Shown here in pieces: positions 33,984-42,376 of a stretch of DNA of 64,000 nt. The stretch is from NCBI RefSeq assembly GCF_014205055.1, contig NZ_JACHMS010000001.1, forward strand, positions 8,522,501-8,586,500, given 5' to 3'. The notes under the pieces were generated by a model. The model ran no database searches. It had not been told where the DNA came from and saw only the letters and a program-made list of their open reading frames with translations. Source of the DNA: Streptomyces luteogriseus. GTDB taxonomy: Bacteria; Actinomycetota; Actinomycetes; Streptomycetales; Streptomycetaceae. The translations under genes and the position numbers were made by a program. Position 1 is the first letter of the stretch, and each line of letters starts with the position of its first letter.

Positions 33984-34274
33984 ATGCCTTGGATTCCGGA
34001 TTACGTGCGCTCTGATGGGACACCGGTGCGGGGGCATTCGCGGTGGCCCGCGGGTGCCAGACGCGAGATGACGATCTTCGCCGGGTTCGCGTTAGCCGTG
34101 GTGGCGTTTGGCAACGGCAGCGCGTCGACGGGGAGTGGGGATGCGGCTCCGCGGCCGCAGTCGACCGTGCAGTATCCGATCCGGTTCGACAACGCCCCGC
34201 CGCCGCGGATCGTGCAGCCGCGCCCGACGGTGTCGTATGGCGTCCGGTTCCCTGAGGCGGAGGGGAGCCGATGA
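33984..34274 (+). CDS. small hypothetical membrane protein before the Mrr-like gene
   Basis: A 96-aa protein. GGGGGAGG lies 5 nt before ATG 33984. The N-terminus is polar (PWIPDYVRSDGTPVRGHSRW). A short hydrophobic stretch, MTIFAGFALAVVAFG, at about residues 31-45 could be a membrane helix. A Pro/Arg-rich tail follows, with a repeated pattern (VQYPIRFDNAPPPR and VSYGVRFPEAEG). The stop overlaps the start of the Mrr-like gene by ATGA, so the two are coupled. Function is unknown. Confidence 0.65.
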   Translation: MPWIPDYVRSDGTPVRGHSRWPAGARREMTIFAGFALAVVAFGNGSASTGSGDAAPRPQSTVQYPIRFDNAPPPRIVQPRPTVSYGVRFPEAEGSR

Positions 34275-34972
34275 CGCGGCGGCGGCCGTCGGCACGGCGG
34301 CGTACCCGGCGCCCGAGCAAGCGGCAGCAGCAGAAGGACGCTCAGCTGATCGCCTTCGCCGTGGTGGCGGCAGCGGTCATCGGCTTGGCGGTGATGGTGG
34401 TCAACTGGCTGCTGGCCCACTGGTGGGCCCTCCTCGTCGCCCTGGTACTCGCCGTGCTTGCTGGTATCGGCTGGCTCTCCAACCGGCAGCAGCAGGCCCG
34501 ATGGGAGGCTGTCCGCGCGCAGGGCCTGCGCTACGCACTGTCCCAACTCGACGCGCTGCATCACGCCAAGTTCGAGGAAGCGGTCCGGGATCTGATGCGC
34601 CGCGACGGCTGCCAGGACGCGCAGCGGGTCGGCGGTGGAGGAGATCTGGGCGCGGACGTGAAGGCAACCGACCCGCTCGGGCGGCGCTGGGTGATCCAGT
34701 GCAAGCACCGCCGCAACGGCGCCCGCGGCTCGGCGGTGGGCACACCGGATCTGCAGGTGCTCAACGGGACGGCTCGGCCGGTGCACGGCGCGGACGTCGC
34801 GGTGATCGTGACGAACGGCCGGGTGACCGGGCCCGCCGTCACCTTCGCCAAGCAGCAGCGGCTGCACGTGGTGGACCGCCAGACCCTGGCGGTGTGGGCC
34901 TCGGGGTCCCGGCCACTCTGGGAACTGCTGCGGGCCGTTCCGCCCCCGAGGCGGCCCACGTCTCTGAGCTGA
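34271..34972 (+). CDS. membrane-anchored Mrr-like restriction endonuclease
   Basis: A 233-aa protein. A basic N-terminus (RRRPSARRRTRRPSKRQQQ) precedes two hydrophobic helices at about residues 25-45 and 51-68. Next comes an Mrr_cat domain (about 85-215) with the PD-(D/E)XK-type residues in GGGGDLGADVKA (Asp) and WVIQCKHRR (Gln-x-Lys), and the VGTPDLQVL and VAVIVTNGRVTGPA segments typical of Mrr. Mrr nucleases cut modified DNA. Membrane-anchored forms are common in actinobacteria and poorly studied. A degenerate copy of its C-terminus lies at 14623. Confidence 0.83.
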   Translation: MTRRRPSARRRTRRPSKRQQQKDAQLIAFAVVAAAVIGLAVMVVNWLLAHWWALLVALVLAVLAGIGWLSNRQQQARWEAVRAQGLRYALSQLDALHHAKFEEAVRDLMRRDGCQDAQRVGGGGDLGADVKATDPLGRRWVIQCKHRRNGARGSAVGTPDLQVLNGTARPVHGADVAVIVTNGRVTGPAVTFAKQQRLHVVDRQTLAVWASGSRPLWELLRAVPPPRRPTSLS

Positions 34973-35116
34973 ACTGCGGAGCTGGCGCAGGTCGGCGTCG
35001 GGCTGGCAGTGGGGGCAGGCGGGGAGCCCGGAGGCCGGGAACCGGCGGGCTTCGTCGCGGTTGATGGCCTGCGCTGTTGCTTGCTGCGCGAGCAGCCAAC
35101 CCGCATTGCTGCGCAA
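34960..35116 (-). pseudogene. possible C-terminal remnant of a DUF6233-like gene
   Basis: The minus strand contains INRDEARRFPASGLPACPHC followed by QPDADL. The ACPHCxPDxxL ending resembles the C-terminal cysteine motif of Streptomyces DUF6233 proteins. No matching N-terminal part is visible, and the frame runs into the antisense of the Mrr-like gene. Identification is from memory of the motif and is tentative. Confidence 0.3.
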
Positions 35117-35242
35117 GGCGAGTGACGCTCCGTCCGTTGCGCTCCCGGAGCTACGGTGCCTACGCTCCGCCGCGCCTCGCGGCCGGGCCCGGAGGCGATA
35201 ACGCCGCCGGGGGCTACTGATGGTCGTGCCGATTCGGCGACC

Positions 35243-35713
35243 TCAGGGATGAGGGGGTTCCTCACTAGGCTCGTCTCGGTCGAGTGTGCCCCACTGCCCG
35301 GGCTGTTCGGTGATGATGCGGCAGGCGTCCGTGATGACCTGGTCGGCGATCCAGCCGAGGGGTTCGATCTTCGTCACCAGGGGTTCGTTGTCCGGTCCGC
35401 GGGCCGTCTCGGAGCCGTGCAGGACCCAGGGGCGGGTGCGGGCGTCCTTGACGTGCGGCAGGTGGCAGTAGTCGTACAGTCGGCGGGCGACCCAGATTCG
35501 CACGGGCCGCTCGCCCCACCAGTCTTCGAGGTCCAGCGGGCTGGCCGACAGGCCCGGCAGCTTGATCCCGGTCAGATCGTCCGTACTGCTCGTCTTCGGC
35601 AGGTCGCTCTCCGGCCCGCGGGACCAGCGCACGTAGAGGCCGCTGCGGCGGGTGATGAGCTGGGTCAGCTCATCGAGGCTGCTGAACGTCGGCAGGTTGA
35701 CGGTCGTGGTCAT
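35243..35713 (-). CDS. DUF6098 family protein
   Basis: A 156-aa soluble protein. The blocks SGLYVRWSRGPESDL, LTGIKLPGLSASPLDLEDWW, RPVRIWVARRLYDYCHLPHV and RGPDNEPLVTKIEPLGWI are characteristic of DUF6098, a family found widely in Streptomyces with no assigned role. ATG 35713 is the only sensible start. It lies in a group with DUF5133 and CBS, ANTAR and RsbW-like genes, which are often associated with stress regulation, but nothing in the protein shows a function. Confidence 0.8.
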   Translation of the reverse strand: MTTTVNLPTFSSLDELTQLITRRSGLYVRWSRGPESDLPKTSSTDDLTGIKLPGLSASPLDLEDWWGERPVRIWVARRLYDYCHLPHVKDARTRPWVLHGSETARGPDNEPLVTKIEPLGWIADQVITDACRIITEQPGQWGTLDRDEPSEEPPHP

Positions 35714-35741
35714 GATGCTTATGGACCGATTCCGGGGGCGA

Positions 35742-35969
35742 TCAGGGGGTCAGGAGGGAGTCGTCTTCGGTACGGGCCCCGGGCAGCCGGTGGCGGGCGG
35801 CGACAAGGGCGGCGTCGATATCACGGGTGCCGGTCGACACGCACAGCGTGTACGCGACGTCTTCCATACGCCGACGCGCTTCCGGAGTGCCGTGTTCGGC
35901 GTGCAGGACGCGCAGTGTCTCGTACTGCTCGATGAGGTTCTTCAGCACGACGGGGTGGGCCAAGAGCAT
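35742..35969 (-). CDS. DUF5133 family protein
   Basis: A 75-aa protein starting MLLAHPVVLKNLIEQYETLR, with the RRRMEDVAYTLCVSTGTRDI block that defines the small Streptomyces family DUF5133. It is likely an all-helical soluble protein. It lies 28 bp upstream of the DUF6098 gene on the same strand, so the two may share a transcript. Family role unknown. Confidence 0.8.
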   Translation of the reverse strand: MLLAHPVVLKNLIEQYETLRVLHAEHGTPEARRRMEDVAYTLCVSTGTRDIDAALVAARHRLPGARTEDDSLLTP

Positions 35970-36038
35970 AGGGGGTCTCCCTCGTCACCGTTGCTCTCAT
36001 GGGTCATACACCGACCCGTGTGCCCCGGGCCCCGGCCG

Positions 36039-36072
36039 CCAATCCGGTGCGTTCCCACCCCCACCGGATTGG
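36039..36072 (-). terminator. 11-bp hairpin after the CBS-domain remnant
   Basis: CCAATCCGGTG and CACCGGATTGG pair perfectly around a 12-base loop, 27 bases past the stop of the CBS gene on the minus strand. It also lies upstream of the DUF5133 gene, so it should separate the two units. Confidence 0.6.
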
Positions 36073-36098
36073 CAAGAGGTCCGGGGGCCGCGTTCGGC

Positions 36099-36405
36099 TC
36101 AGTCGGTGGACAGGGCCTGGAGCAGATCGCCGACCTTGGGCTCGGGCAGGGATCGGGCGACGTCGGCCTGGGCGACCATGCCGACCAGGTCATGCCCGTC
36201 GATCACCGGCAGGCGGCGCACCTTGTGTTCCGTCATGGTGCGCAGGATCTCCTCCACATCGTCGTCGGCGCCGATGGTCACGGCCTCGCCCTGGGCCAGC
36301 TCGCCGGCCGAGCAGGTCGCGGGGTCCTTGCCCGCGCCGAGAACCTTCACGACGACATCCCGGTCGGTCAGCACCCCCTTGAGCTTGTTGTCCGTGCCGC
36401 AGAGG
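36099..36405 (-). pseudogene. N-terminally truncated CBS-domain protein
   Basis: About 100 codons of a CBS-pair protein. They contain LKGVLTDRDVVVKVLGAGKD, TIGADDDVEEILRTMTEHKV and RRLPVIDGHDLVGMVAQADV, ending at a normal C-terminus. The expected first beta strands and start codon are missing: upstream of about 36405 the sequence belongs to an ANTAR gene on the other strand. The open frame to 36611 is therefore not the original N-terminus. CBS pairs bind adenosyl nucleotides. It could still make a product from an internal GTG, but I treat it as a remnant. Confidence 0.6.
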
Positions 36406-36429
36406 TGCCGCGGCCTGCGCCCGACGGCA

Positions 36430-36740
36430 CACGTGACGACGCCGCGAACGCCCGCCTTGAGCGCGAGAACGCCCAATTGCGGCAGGCGGTCGATTCGCAC
36501 GCGAGGATCGACCAGGCCCTCGGCATCCTCATCGCGACGCACCGGATGACGCCGGCCGCCGGGTTCGAGGTGATGCGCGAGGTGTCCCAGCGCACCAATA
36601 TCAAGCTGCACACGGTCGCAGAGACGGTGATCGGCTGGGCACTGGGGCAGTCGCTGCCCGAGTCGGTGGGGCAGGAACTGGAGGCGGCCGTGCAGCGGCG
36701 TTCACGCGAGCAGGACTCTCCGGACGTGGAGACCGGGTAA
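36430..36740 (+). pseudogene. ANTAR-domain regulator lacking its 5' end
   Basis: The plus strand reads RLERENAQLRQAVDSHARID, QALGILIATHRMTPAAGFEV and MREVSQRTNIKLHTVAETVI, a full ANTAR RNA-binding helix bundle, to a normal stop at 36740. No start codon with a ribosome site precedes it. The sequence before about 36430 is the head of the opposing CBS gene. A deletion seems to have removed both promoters and N-termini. ANTAR proteins act as antiterminators on nascent RNA. Confidence 0.6.
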
Positions 36741-37058
36741 CCGGTGTGGCATCGAAGCTGGCGTAGGAGCGTGAAGCCAGGCGGTCAGCGTGCGCAATGG
36801 TGGGGAGCCCTTGCGCCGGGGTCGGCCCACGCTCGCTTGCGTCGGTTTCGGCATCCCCGGTATCGGGATCGGGGCCGTCCGGCATCCGGGTGACGGTGCC
36901 CTTCCTGCACGCCACAGCCGACGGTCCTCGGGATAGGGATGCACCTGCACCCTTCGACGTCCTAACCCTGACGCGAGCGGCCCGTGACAGCGCTGTCGGC
37001 GGGCAGGCGGACGGACCCGGCGGTGTCGTAGGCACCGTGAGACCGGAAGGCAACAGTC

Positions 37059-37697
37059 GTGAAGATCAACATTGTGGGCCCGGGCAACATGGGCCGCGCC
37101 ATCGCCACCCGTGCCCTTGCCGGCGGCCACGGCGTGCGCCTGATCCACCCCGACACCGACCCTGCCCGGGCAGTGGCCGAGGAGCTCAAGCAGCGGTTCC
37201 CGGACGGTGAGTGCGACTGGGCCGCTTCGGCGGAGGAGGCTGATGTCACCGTGCTCGCACTGTGGTTCGACGCGGCACTGCAGTTCGCGAGATCCGCCGG
37301 GACTGCCCTGGCCGGGCAGGTCGTGGTGGACATCTGCAACCCGATCGACGTCTCAACCATGGATGGGCGGGTGACACCCCCGGACAGCTCGGCTGCCGAG
37401 GAGATCCAGCAGGTCCTCGGCGCGGACGTGAAGGTCGTCAAAGCGTTCAACACCACCTTCGCCGGCCCACTGACGACGGGCAAAGCCCATGACTTCCCGC
37501 TCGACGTCCTGATCGCCGGAGACGACTCCGCAGCTAAGGACAAGATCGCGGACTTTGTCCGCTCCGGCGAGATGCGCCCGTTGGATGTGGGACCCCTGCG
37601 CAGAGCCCGGGAGCTGGAGGCGATGGGATTCCTGCACATTTCCCTCCAGCAGCCACTCGAGCTGAACTGGCAAAGCTCGATCAAGATCCTTCCCTAG
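37059..37697 (+). CDS. NAD(P)-binding reductase (F420-dependent NADP reductase-like)
   Basis: A 212-aa Rossmann protein. It begins KINIVGPGNMGRAIATRALA (GxGxxG) at the extreme N-terminus, with GHGVRLIHPDTDPA after it. It continues with the family's VVVDICNPID, VVKAFNTTFAGPL and LDVLIAGDDSAAKDKIADFV blocks. This is the coenzyme-F420-dependent NADP reductase/NAD-binding type, though cofactor choice cannot be proved by eye. GGAAGG lies 9 nt before GTG 37059. A strong hairpin at 37836-37870 follows at some distance. Confidence 0.87.
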   Translation: MKINIVGPGNMGRAIATRALAGGHGVRLIHPDTDPARAVAEELKQRFPDGECDWAASAEEADVTVLALWFDAALQFARSAGTALAGQVVVDICNPIDVSTMDGRVTPPDSSAAEEIQQVLGADVKVVKAFNTTFAGPLTTGKAHDFPLDVLIAGDDSAAKDKIADFVRSGEMRPLDVGPLRRARELEAMGFLHISLQQPLELNWQSSIKILP

Positions 37698-37835
37698 ACA
37701 GGCTGCGGGCGGAATCGTGCTACGCGAAAGAAGCGCACTCTGAGCAGCCGGGCAGGCTCGGATACCTCGCCAATGGCCGAGACGAACCCCACCTGGAGGT
37801 GCGCGAACCGGCCCACGCGATCCTGCTGGCGGCTG

Positions 37836-37870
37836 GGCCGTTCTGCTGTACGCATGGCAGCAGAACGGCC
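37836..37870 (+). terminator. perfect 13-bp hairpin upstream of the first RsbW-like gene
   Basis: GGCCGTTCTGCTG and CAGCAGAACGGCC pair perfectly around a 9-base loop. It lies 140 bases after the reductase stop and 38 bases before GTG 37909. It could terminate reductase transcripts or control entry into the ATPase gene. Confidence 0.6.
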
Positions 37871-37908
37871 AGGGTACTCGCCCGTCACTCGGCGTGAGGG
37901 AGGGTCCA

Positions 37909-38397
37909 GTGAGCCTTCGTCGTGACGGCTGTCCAGTGCCTGGCGAGTACCTGGTGCGCACGGGCTATGCCGTGGGCGGCGGCGACGGCTGTATCGCACA
38001 TGCCCGGCATCGCGCCGCCGCCTTCGTCGACCAGGCTGCCCACGATCACCACCTGTCCGTGTCCGCTCACGAGAGGTACCTCACCCAGCTGGTGGTCACC
38101 GAGCTCGTCACCAACGCCCGCAAATACGCTCCCGGTCCCGTCCTGATGGAACTGCGTATCACGGTCAGCTCGGTGGAAGTCGTCGTCTGGGACAGTGATC
38201 CCTCGATCCCGACGGCCCGGGCCGCCGATCCCCGCCGGATCGGCGGCCACGGCCTGGAGATCGTGAAAGCCGCCGCTGAGGGCTTCGAGATACAACGGGA
38301 ACAGGCGGGCAAACGCATCACCGCCCGCATTGCCCTCACCAGTACCTCCGGCGGCGCCCCCAACGCTCCACGAGCTGATCACCATCACCTAGCGTGA
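37909..38397 (+). CDS. RsbW-like ATP-binding anti-sigma/regulatory protein (copy 1)
   Basis: A 162-aa GHKL-fold protein of the HATPase_c_2 type used by Streptomyces in partner-switching. The N box is LVVTELVTNARKYAPGPVLM. The G1 box is VVVWDSDPSIPTAR. The G2 box is RRIGGHGLEIVKAAAEGFEI, and it ends in GKRITARI. GGGAGGG lies just before GTG 37909, preferred over GTG 37894. A paralogue lies at 39030 with a STAS gene between. A 35-base piece of this gene (38002-38036) recurs exactly at 51150-51184. Confidence 0.85.
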   Translation: MSLRRDGCPVPGEYLVRTGYAVGGGDGCIAHARHRAAAFVDQAAHDHHLSVSAHERYLTQLVVTELVTNARKYAPGPVLMELRITVSSVEVVVWDSDPSIPTARAADPRRIGGHGLEIVKAAAEGFEIQREQAGKRITARIALTSTSGGAPNAPRADHHHLA

Positions 38398-38492
38398 ACC
38401 GAAAGCCGTGCAGGAGTTGCTGCAGTCAACGCCGGCCGGTCCACATAAAGCTCGACAGCGGCCCTTCACATCGTGGCCCGGCGCAGCGCTGG

Positions 38493-38861
38493 TCAGGCGG
38501 TCAGGGCCTGCTCGACGGTGGGATGGCAGCCGATGACTTGGTCCAGGCCGACGAGCTGAAAGACCCGCAGCACCGATGTCTGGGCGCCGGCCATACGCAG
38601 CCACCCCTGCGAGCCGCCGACGGCCTGGTAGGCGGCGATGAAGACGTTGATACCGCTGGAGTCGATGAACGTCACGCCGCTGAGGTCCACTACGGTCCGC
38701 GGCGGCATCGTCCCGTCGCAGGACATCAGAGCCTCGGTGAGGACGTCCTTGACATCCTGGTCGATCTCGCCGCGCAGGGTGACCAGCCGAATGCCCTCGA
38801 CGTCTGTGCACTCAGCTGACATGCGGCAGGGCCGGGCTGCTCCGTGGGTGTCTGTCACCAT
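38493..38861 (-). CDS. STAS-domain anti-anti-sigma factor
   Basis: A 122-aa STAS protein. The regulatory phosphoserine motif is in VDLSGVTFIDSSGINVFIAA (DSSG, about residue 68). It begins with VEGIRLVTLRGEIDQDV and ends LDQVIGCHPTVEQALTA. In the SpoIIAA/RsbV scheme this Ser is phosphorylated by an RsbW-like kinase, and the unphosphorylated form binds the kinase to free a sigma factor. Two such kinases flank it. ATG 38861 and GTG 38858 are both reasonable starts. A C-terminal remnant of a paralogue lies at 48965. Confidence 0.88.
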   Translation of the reverse strand: MVTDTHGAARPCRMSAECTDVEGIRLVTLRGEIDQDVKDVLTEALMSCDGTMPPRTVVDLSGVTFIDSSGINVFIAAYQAVGGSQGWLRMAGAQTSVLRVFQLVGLDQVIGCHPTVEQALTA

Positions 38862-39029
38862 GTCCTCGCCTGCGCTCGCGGATGGGGGCTTCAGGCCTCG
38901 ACTCGATCAGCGTCGCCAGCCTGCCCCGATGTTACGGCGAACACGTGTGCGGCCCATTGCCCGTACCCCCACAGGGCGTGTAGTCCATAGTTTGCGGTAC
39001 GCGCAGGCGTGTGAACAGGGGGAACAAGG

Positions 39030-39518
39030 GTGGAGCCGACTGAATCAGTCCCCGAGGGGGAGGGCTGCCTGCTGCCGGGCACCTCACCGATACAGGACAC
39101 CATTGCCCTGGACGGTGACGGGCACGTGATCGCTGAGGCACGCCACCGGGCGGCCGGCTTCCTCACCCGCGTCCAGGCCGAACACGGCATACCGGTATCG
39201 GCACGCGCCATGGACCTGACCCAGCTCGTGGTCAGCGAGCTGGTCACCAATGCCCGCAAGTACGCCCCTGGCCCCGTTCTGATGGAACTGCGCATCAACG
39301 GGGCCGTGGTGGAAGTGGTGGTGTGGGACAGCGACCCGGTCCTGCCGGTGGCGCGGGCCGCCGACGCGGGCAGAGTCGGCCAGCACGGCTTGGAGATCGT
39401 CATGGCAGTTGCGCAGGGCTTCGAGGTCCAGCGCGAGCCGGTCGGCAAACGCATCACTGCCCGTATCGCCCTGCCCGACGATCCTGGCGGGCACGTCAGC
39501 GGACGCCGCCCGCAGTAG
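39030..39518 (+). CDS. RsbW-like ATP-binding anti-sigma/regulatory protein (copy 2)
   Basis: A 162-aa protein, a close paralogue of the 37909 gene: LVVSELVTNARKYAPGPVLM (N box), VVVWDSDPVLPVARAA (G1), RVGQHGLEIVMAVAQGFEVQ (G2) and GKRITARI. The N-terminal ~40 residues differ (CLLPGTSPIQDTIALDGDGH). AGGGGGAACAAGG precedes GTG 39030. It probably competes with, or works beside, copy 1 in binding the STAS protein. No sigma factor gene is adjacent, so the target is unknown. Confidence 0.85.
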   Translation: MEPTESVPEGEGCLLPGTSPIQDTIALDGDGHVIAEARHRAAGFLTRVQAEHGIPVSARAMDLTQLVVSELVTNARKYAPGPVLMELRINGAVVEVVVWDSDPVLPVARAADAGRVGQHGLEIVMAVAQGFEVQREPVGKRITARIALPDDPGGHVSGRRPQ

Positions 39519-39754
39519 CACCCGGCACTCCCCGCCGGCCCTACGGTGTTGCCTGAGGGCCTGCCGTGAAGCAATGGGCTGCAGGGGGCGACGTGAGCGG
39601 GGAGAGGTCGGGCGGGTTGGGGCGGCGCCACGGCCGGAGGTGTCGGGGCGACATCGGTGCCCCGCCTTCGCCACTCGCACACCGTCGGCGCTCAGCGCTT
39701 CGGGCGAGTCGACCCCTAGGGAGTGTGTCGGAAGTGGCCCGAGCTGCTGGTTCG

Positions 39755-40069
39755 TTACTCCTGGTACAGAGAGCCGAGCCAGCGATCATCCTGGAACTCG
39801 GCAGGCACCTCGTCCTCCCAAGGATCGATCCCGCGGCGCTCCAGCTCGTCAAACCATCGGTCCCGCCGTGACTCGGGGAGGCGTCGTCCGCACCAGGGGC
39901 AGAAGTCGATCGTGATGCTCGACGTGCCGCCGTCGTGGATGATCAGCCCGTACTCCTGGAACTTGGCGCTGAAGTCAACCAATGCGTCCGGGCAGGCGAA
40001 GGAGTCATCGTGCTGGTCGCAACCCACGTTCACGCGACTGGTCATCGCCTCGCAGCAGTGATTGGTCAT
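39755..40069 (-). CDS. DUF6980 family protein
   Basis: A 104-aa protein. The start, TNHCCEAMTSRVNVGCDQH, the central FACPDALVDFSAKFQEYGLI, then IHDGGTSSITIDFCPWCGRR and the ending RDRWFDELERRGIDPW are the hallmarks of DUF6980. The CC, C, and CxxC cysteines plus His suggest a zinc-ribbon-like metal site. ATG 40069 is the natural start. No function is known. It borders an IS5 element inserted just downstream on the other strand. Confidence 0.78.
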   Translation of the reverse strand: MTNHCCEAMTSRVNVGCDQHDDSFACPDALVDFSAKFQEYGLIIHDGGTSSITIDFCPWCGRRLPESRRDRWFDELERRGIDPWEDEVPAEFQDDRWLGSLYQE

Positions 40070-40134
40070 GACCTCGGCTTCTCGTTGATCGGCATCGTGA
40101 CCAGAAGTAGATCACGGTCTGTAATGATCACCGG

Positions 40135-41009
40135 GTGGCACGTGGAGATCTGACGGACGCGCAATGGGCGGTGCTGGAGGGGCTGTTGCCGAAGGGTAAG
40201 AAGCCCGGCCGACCACCGGTATGGAGCCGACGGCAGCTGATCGACGGCATACGGTTCCGCGTCCGCACCGGTATCCCGTGGCGGGACATGCCCGCCAAAT
40301 ACGGTCCCTGGGGCCGGGTCTACGACCTTTTCCGCCGCTGGCAACGGGACGGCACCTGGCATCGGATATTCACCGCATTGCAGGCACAGGCCGACACGGA
40401 GGACCTGATCACCTGGGATCTCAACATCGACTCCACCGTCTGCCGGGCCCACCAGCACGCCGCAGGGGCGCGGAAAAGGGGGAACTGCAGAAAGAGCCGC
40501 CTGGTGGAGTCGCCATCGAGCCGGAAGATCACGGACATGGGCGCTCGCGCGGTGGCCTGACCACCAAACTGCATCTCGCTGTCGAACAGGGACAGAAGCC
40601 CATGTCGATCGTGATCACGGCTGGGCAGCGGGGTGACTCCCCGCAGTTCGAGGTCGTCCTGAGCCGCGTCCGGGTGCCACGGATCGGACCCGGCAGGTCC
40701 CGCACCCGTCCCGACCGCGTGCGCGCTGACAAGGCATATTCCTCCCGCGAGAACCGCTCCTACCTGCGGCGGCGTGGCATCAGCTGCACCATCCCGGACA
40801 AGGCCGACCAGGCTCGGAACCGTAAGGAACGGGGCTCCCTCGGCGGGCGGCCGCCAAAGTTCGACCCGGAGGACTACAAGGCTCGGCATGCGGTCGAGTG
40901 CGGCATCAATCGCCTCAAAAGGCACCGCGCCGTGGCCACGAGGTACGACAAACTCGCGGTCCGCTACGAGGCGACCGTCCTCGTAGCGGCCATCAATGAG
41001 CGGCTGTGA
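40135..41009 (+). mobile_element. IS5-family transposase in two frames (possible programmed -1 frameshift)
   Basis: ORF1 (40135-40560, GTG start) carries the DUF4096-type N-terminus: LTDAQWAVLEGLLPKGKKPG, RFRVRTGIPWRDMPAKYGPW and the first catalytic Asp in NIDSTVCRAHQHAAGARKRG. From about 40470 a -1 frame continues: GRSRGGLTTKLHLAVEQGQK, RADKAYSSRENRSYLRRRGI (second Asp) and ARHAVECGINRLKRHRAVAT (Glu) to the stop at 41009. The shift falls at an AAAAGGGGG run, as in IS427-group elements that use frameshifting. Both halves look intact, so it may be active. Inverted repeats were not confidently found, and the right end may be cut by the adjacent IS701-type element. Confidence 0.8.
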
Positions 41010-41058
41010 CCGGCACATTCGATACACGCCCTAGTACTCCAGCCGTAGATCGTGATCT

Positions 41059-42376
41059 TCATGGCTGGACGGCCGCTTGATGTCGGTAGTGGCACCGGCG
41101 GGCGCGGGCTTGATGCCGACGTCGCCAGTGTGACCAGCGCAGGCGGTGTGCGAGGTCGTGGGCTGGGCGGATCAATGCCGCGAACAGGTGCTGGATCTCG
41201 TTGCCGGTCATGGGGATCAGGCCGTCGGGGGCGGGTCGGTCGCGGCGTTCGGTGGCTGCAGTGCAGAGGAAGGCGTGGGCGAGCATGGCGAGGGTGGCCC
41301 AGCGGTGCCAGGAGGTCCAGCGGCGGACCTGGTGCTCGTCCAGGCCGGTCAAGCCCTTGCTTGCCTGGAACTCTCCTCGATCGTCCAGCGCCGTCCGGCC
41401 ACCCGCACCAGCTCGGACATCGGCACCGGACGCGGTGAGAAGCAGCGGTAGAAGGCGAGTTCACCGGTGCGACGGTTGCGACGGACCAACAGGCACCACT
41501 GGCCGGGCCAACCGGCGGTGTCGTGGATGTCGATCCGGGCCCAGTCGTAGTACCGCTCACCCTTCGCGCCTGCTCCGGCCGACAGCCGCTGCCAGGCCCG
41601 CTTCGGGATCCGCGCGGCCAGGGTCTTCGCCTGGAACTTACCGGCGGGCGTCATGACGGAGTGGGTGCTGGACACCGCCAGGACGTAGCCGGTCCGACGA
41701 TGTTCCAGGGCGGTCCGCAGGTGCGGGTTGTCGCCGTAGACCTCGTCGCCCGCGACCCAGCGCGCGGGTGCTCCCGCGTCCAAGGCCCGCTCGACCATGC
41801 GGGCGGCAAGTTGGGGTTTGGTGGCGAAGGCCAGGCCGTCGGGGATGCCCGCGCTCCGGCAGCGGTCCGGTGCCTCGGTCCACGAGCGCGGCACATACAG
41901 GGCTCGGTCGATGGCGGCGTGTCCGCGGGCGGCGGAGTACACGAGATAAACGGCGACCTGGGCGTTCTCGACTCGCCGGCCGTGCCGGTGTACTGACGCT
42001 GGACACCGACGGTCGCGGTGCCCTTCTTCAAATCGCCCGTCTCGTCGACCACGAGCACCGCCTCGGTGTCGCGCAGGTGCTCGACCACGTAGGCCCGTAT
42101 GTCGTCACGAATCGCGTCGGCGTCCCATTTCGCCCGGTGGAGCAGGTGCTGCATGCCGTCCGGAGTGGCATCGCCCGCGTGCTCGGCCAGGGTCCAGCAG
42201 TTCTTCCTCGGCAGGTCCGACAGCAGCCCGGAGACCAACCGCCGCACCCGGTGACGGGGTTCAACTCGGGAGAACCGGCCGGCGATCCGACTCATCAGTC
42301 CTTCGAATGCCTCCTGCCAGTGGGCAGGCACTACGGCGGCGTCCGAGGCCGCCGCGTAATCATTGGTTGTCCACAC
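41059..42376 (-). pseudogene. IS701-family transposase with two single-base frameshifts
   Basis: Three minus-strand frames add up to a complete transposase of ~440 aa. From GTG 42376 the first frame reads PAHWQEAFEGLMSRIAGRFS and VLVVDETGDLKKGTATVGVQ (catalytic Asp in VDETG). The second reads PRSWTEAPDRCRSAGIPDGL, WVAGDEVYGDNPHLR (Asp) and GRRWTIEE (Glu). The third reads GLDEHQVRRWTSWHRWATLA to the stop. One base seems missing near 41963 (a C in GGCCGA) and one near 41368 (a C in AGCTTC). The element may be dead, or these may be assembly errors. Confidence 0.82.
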
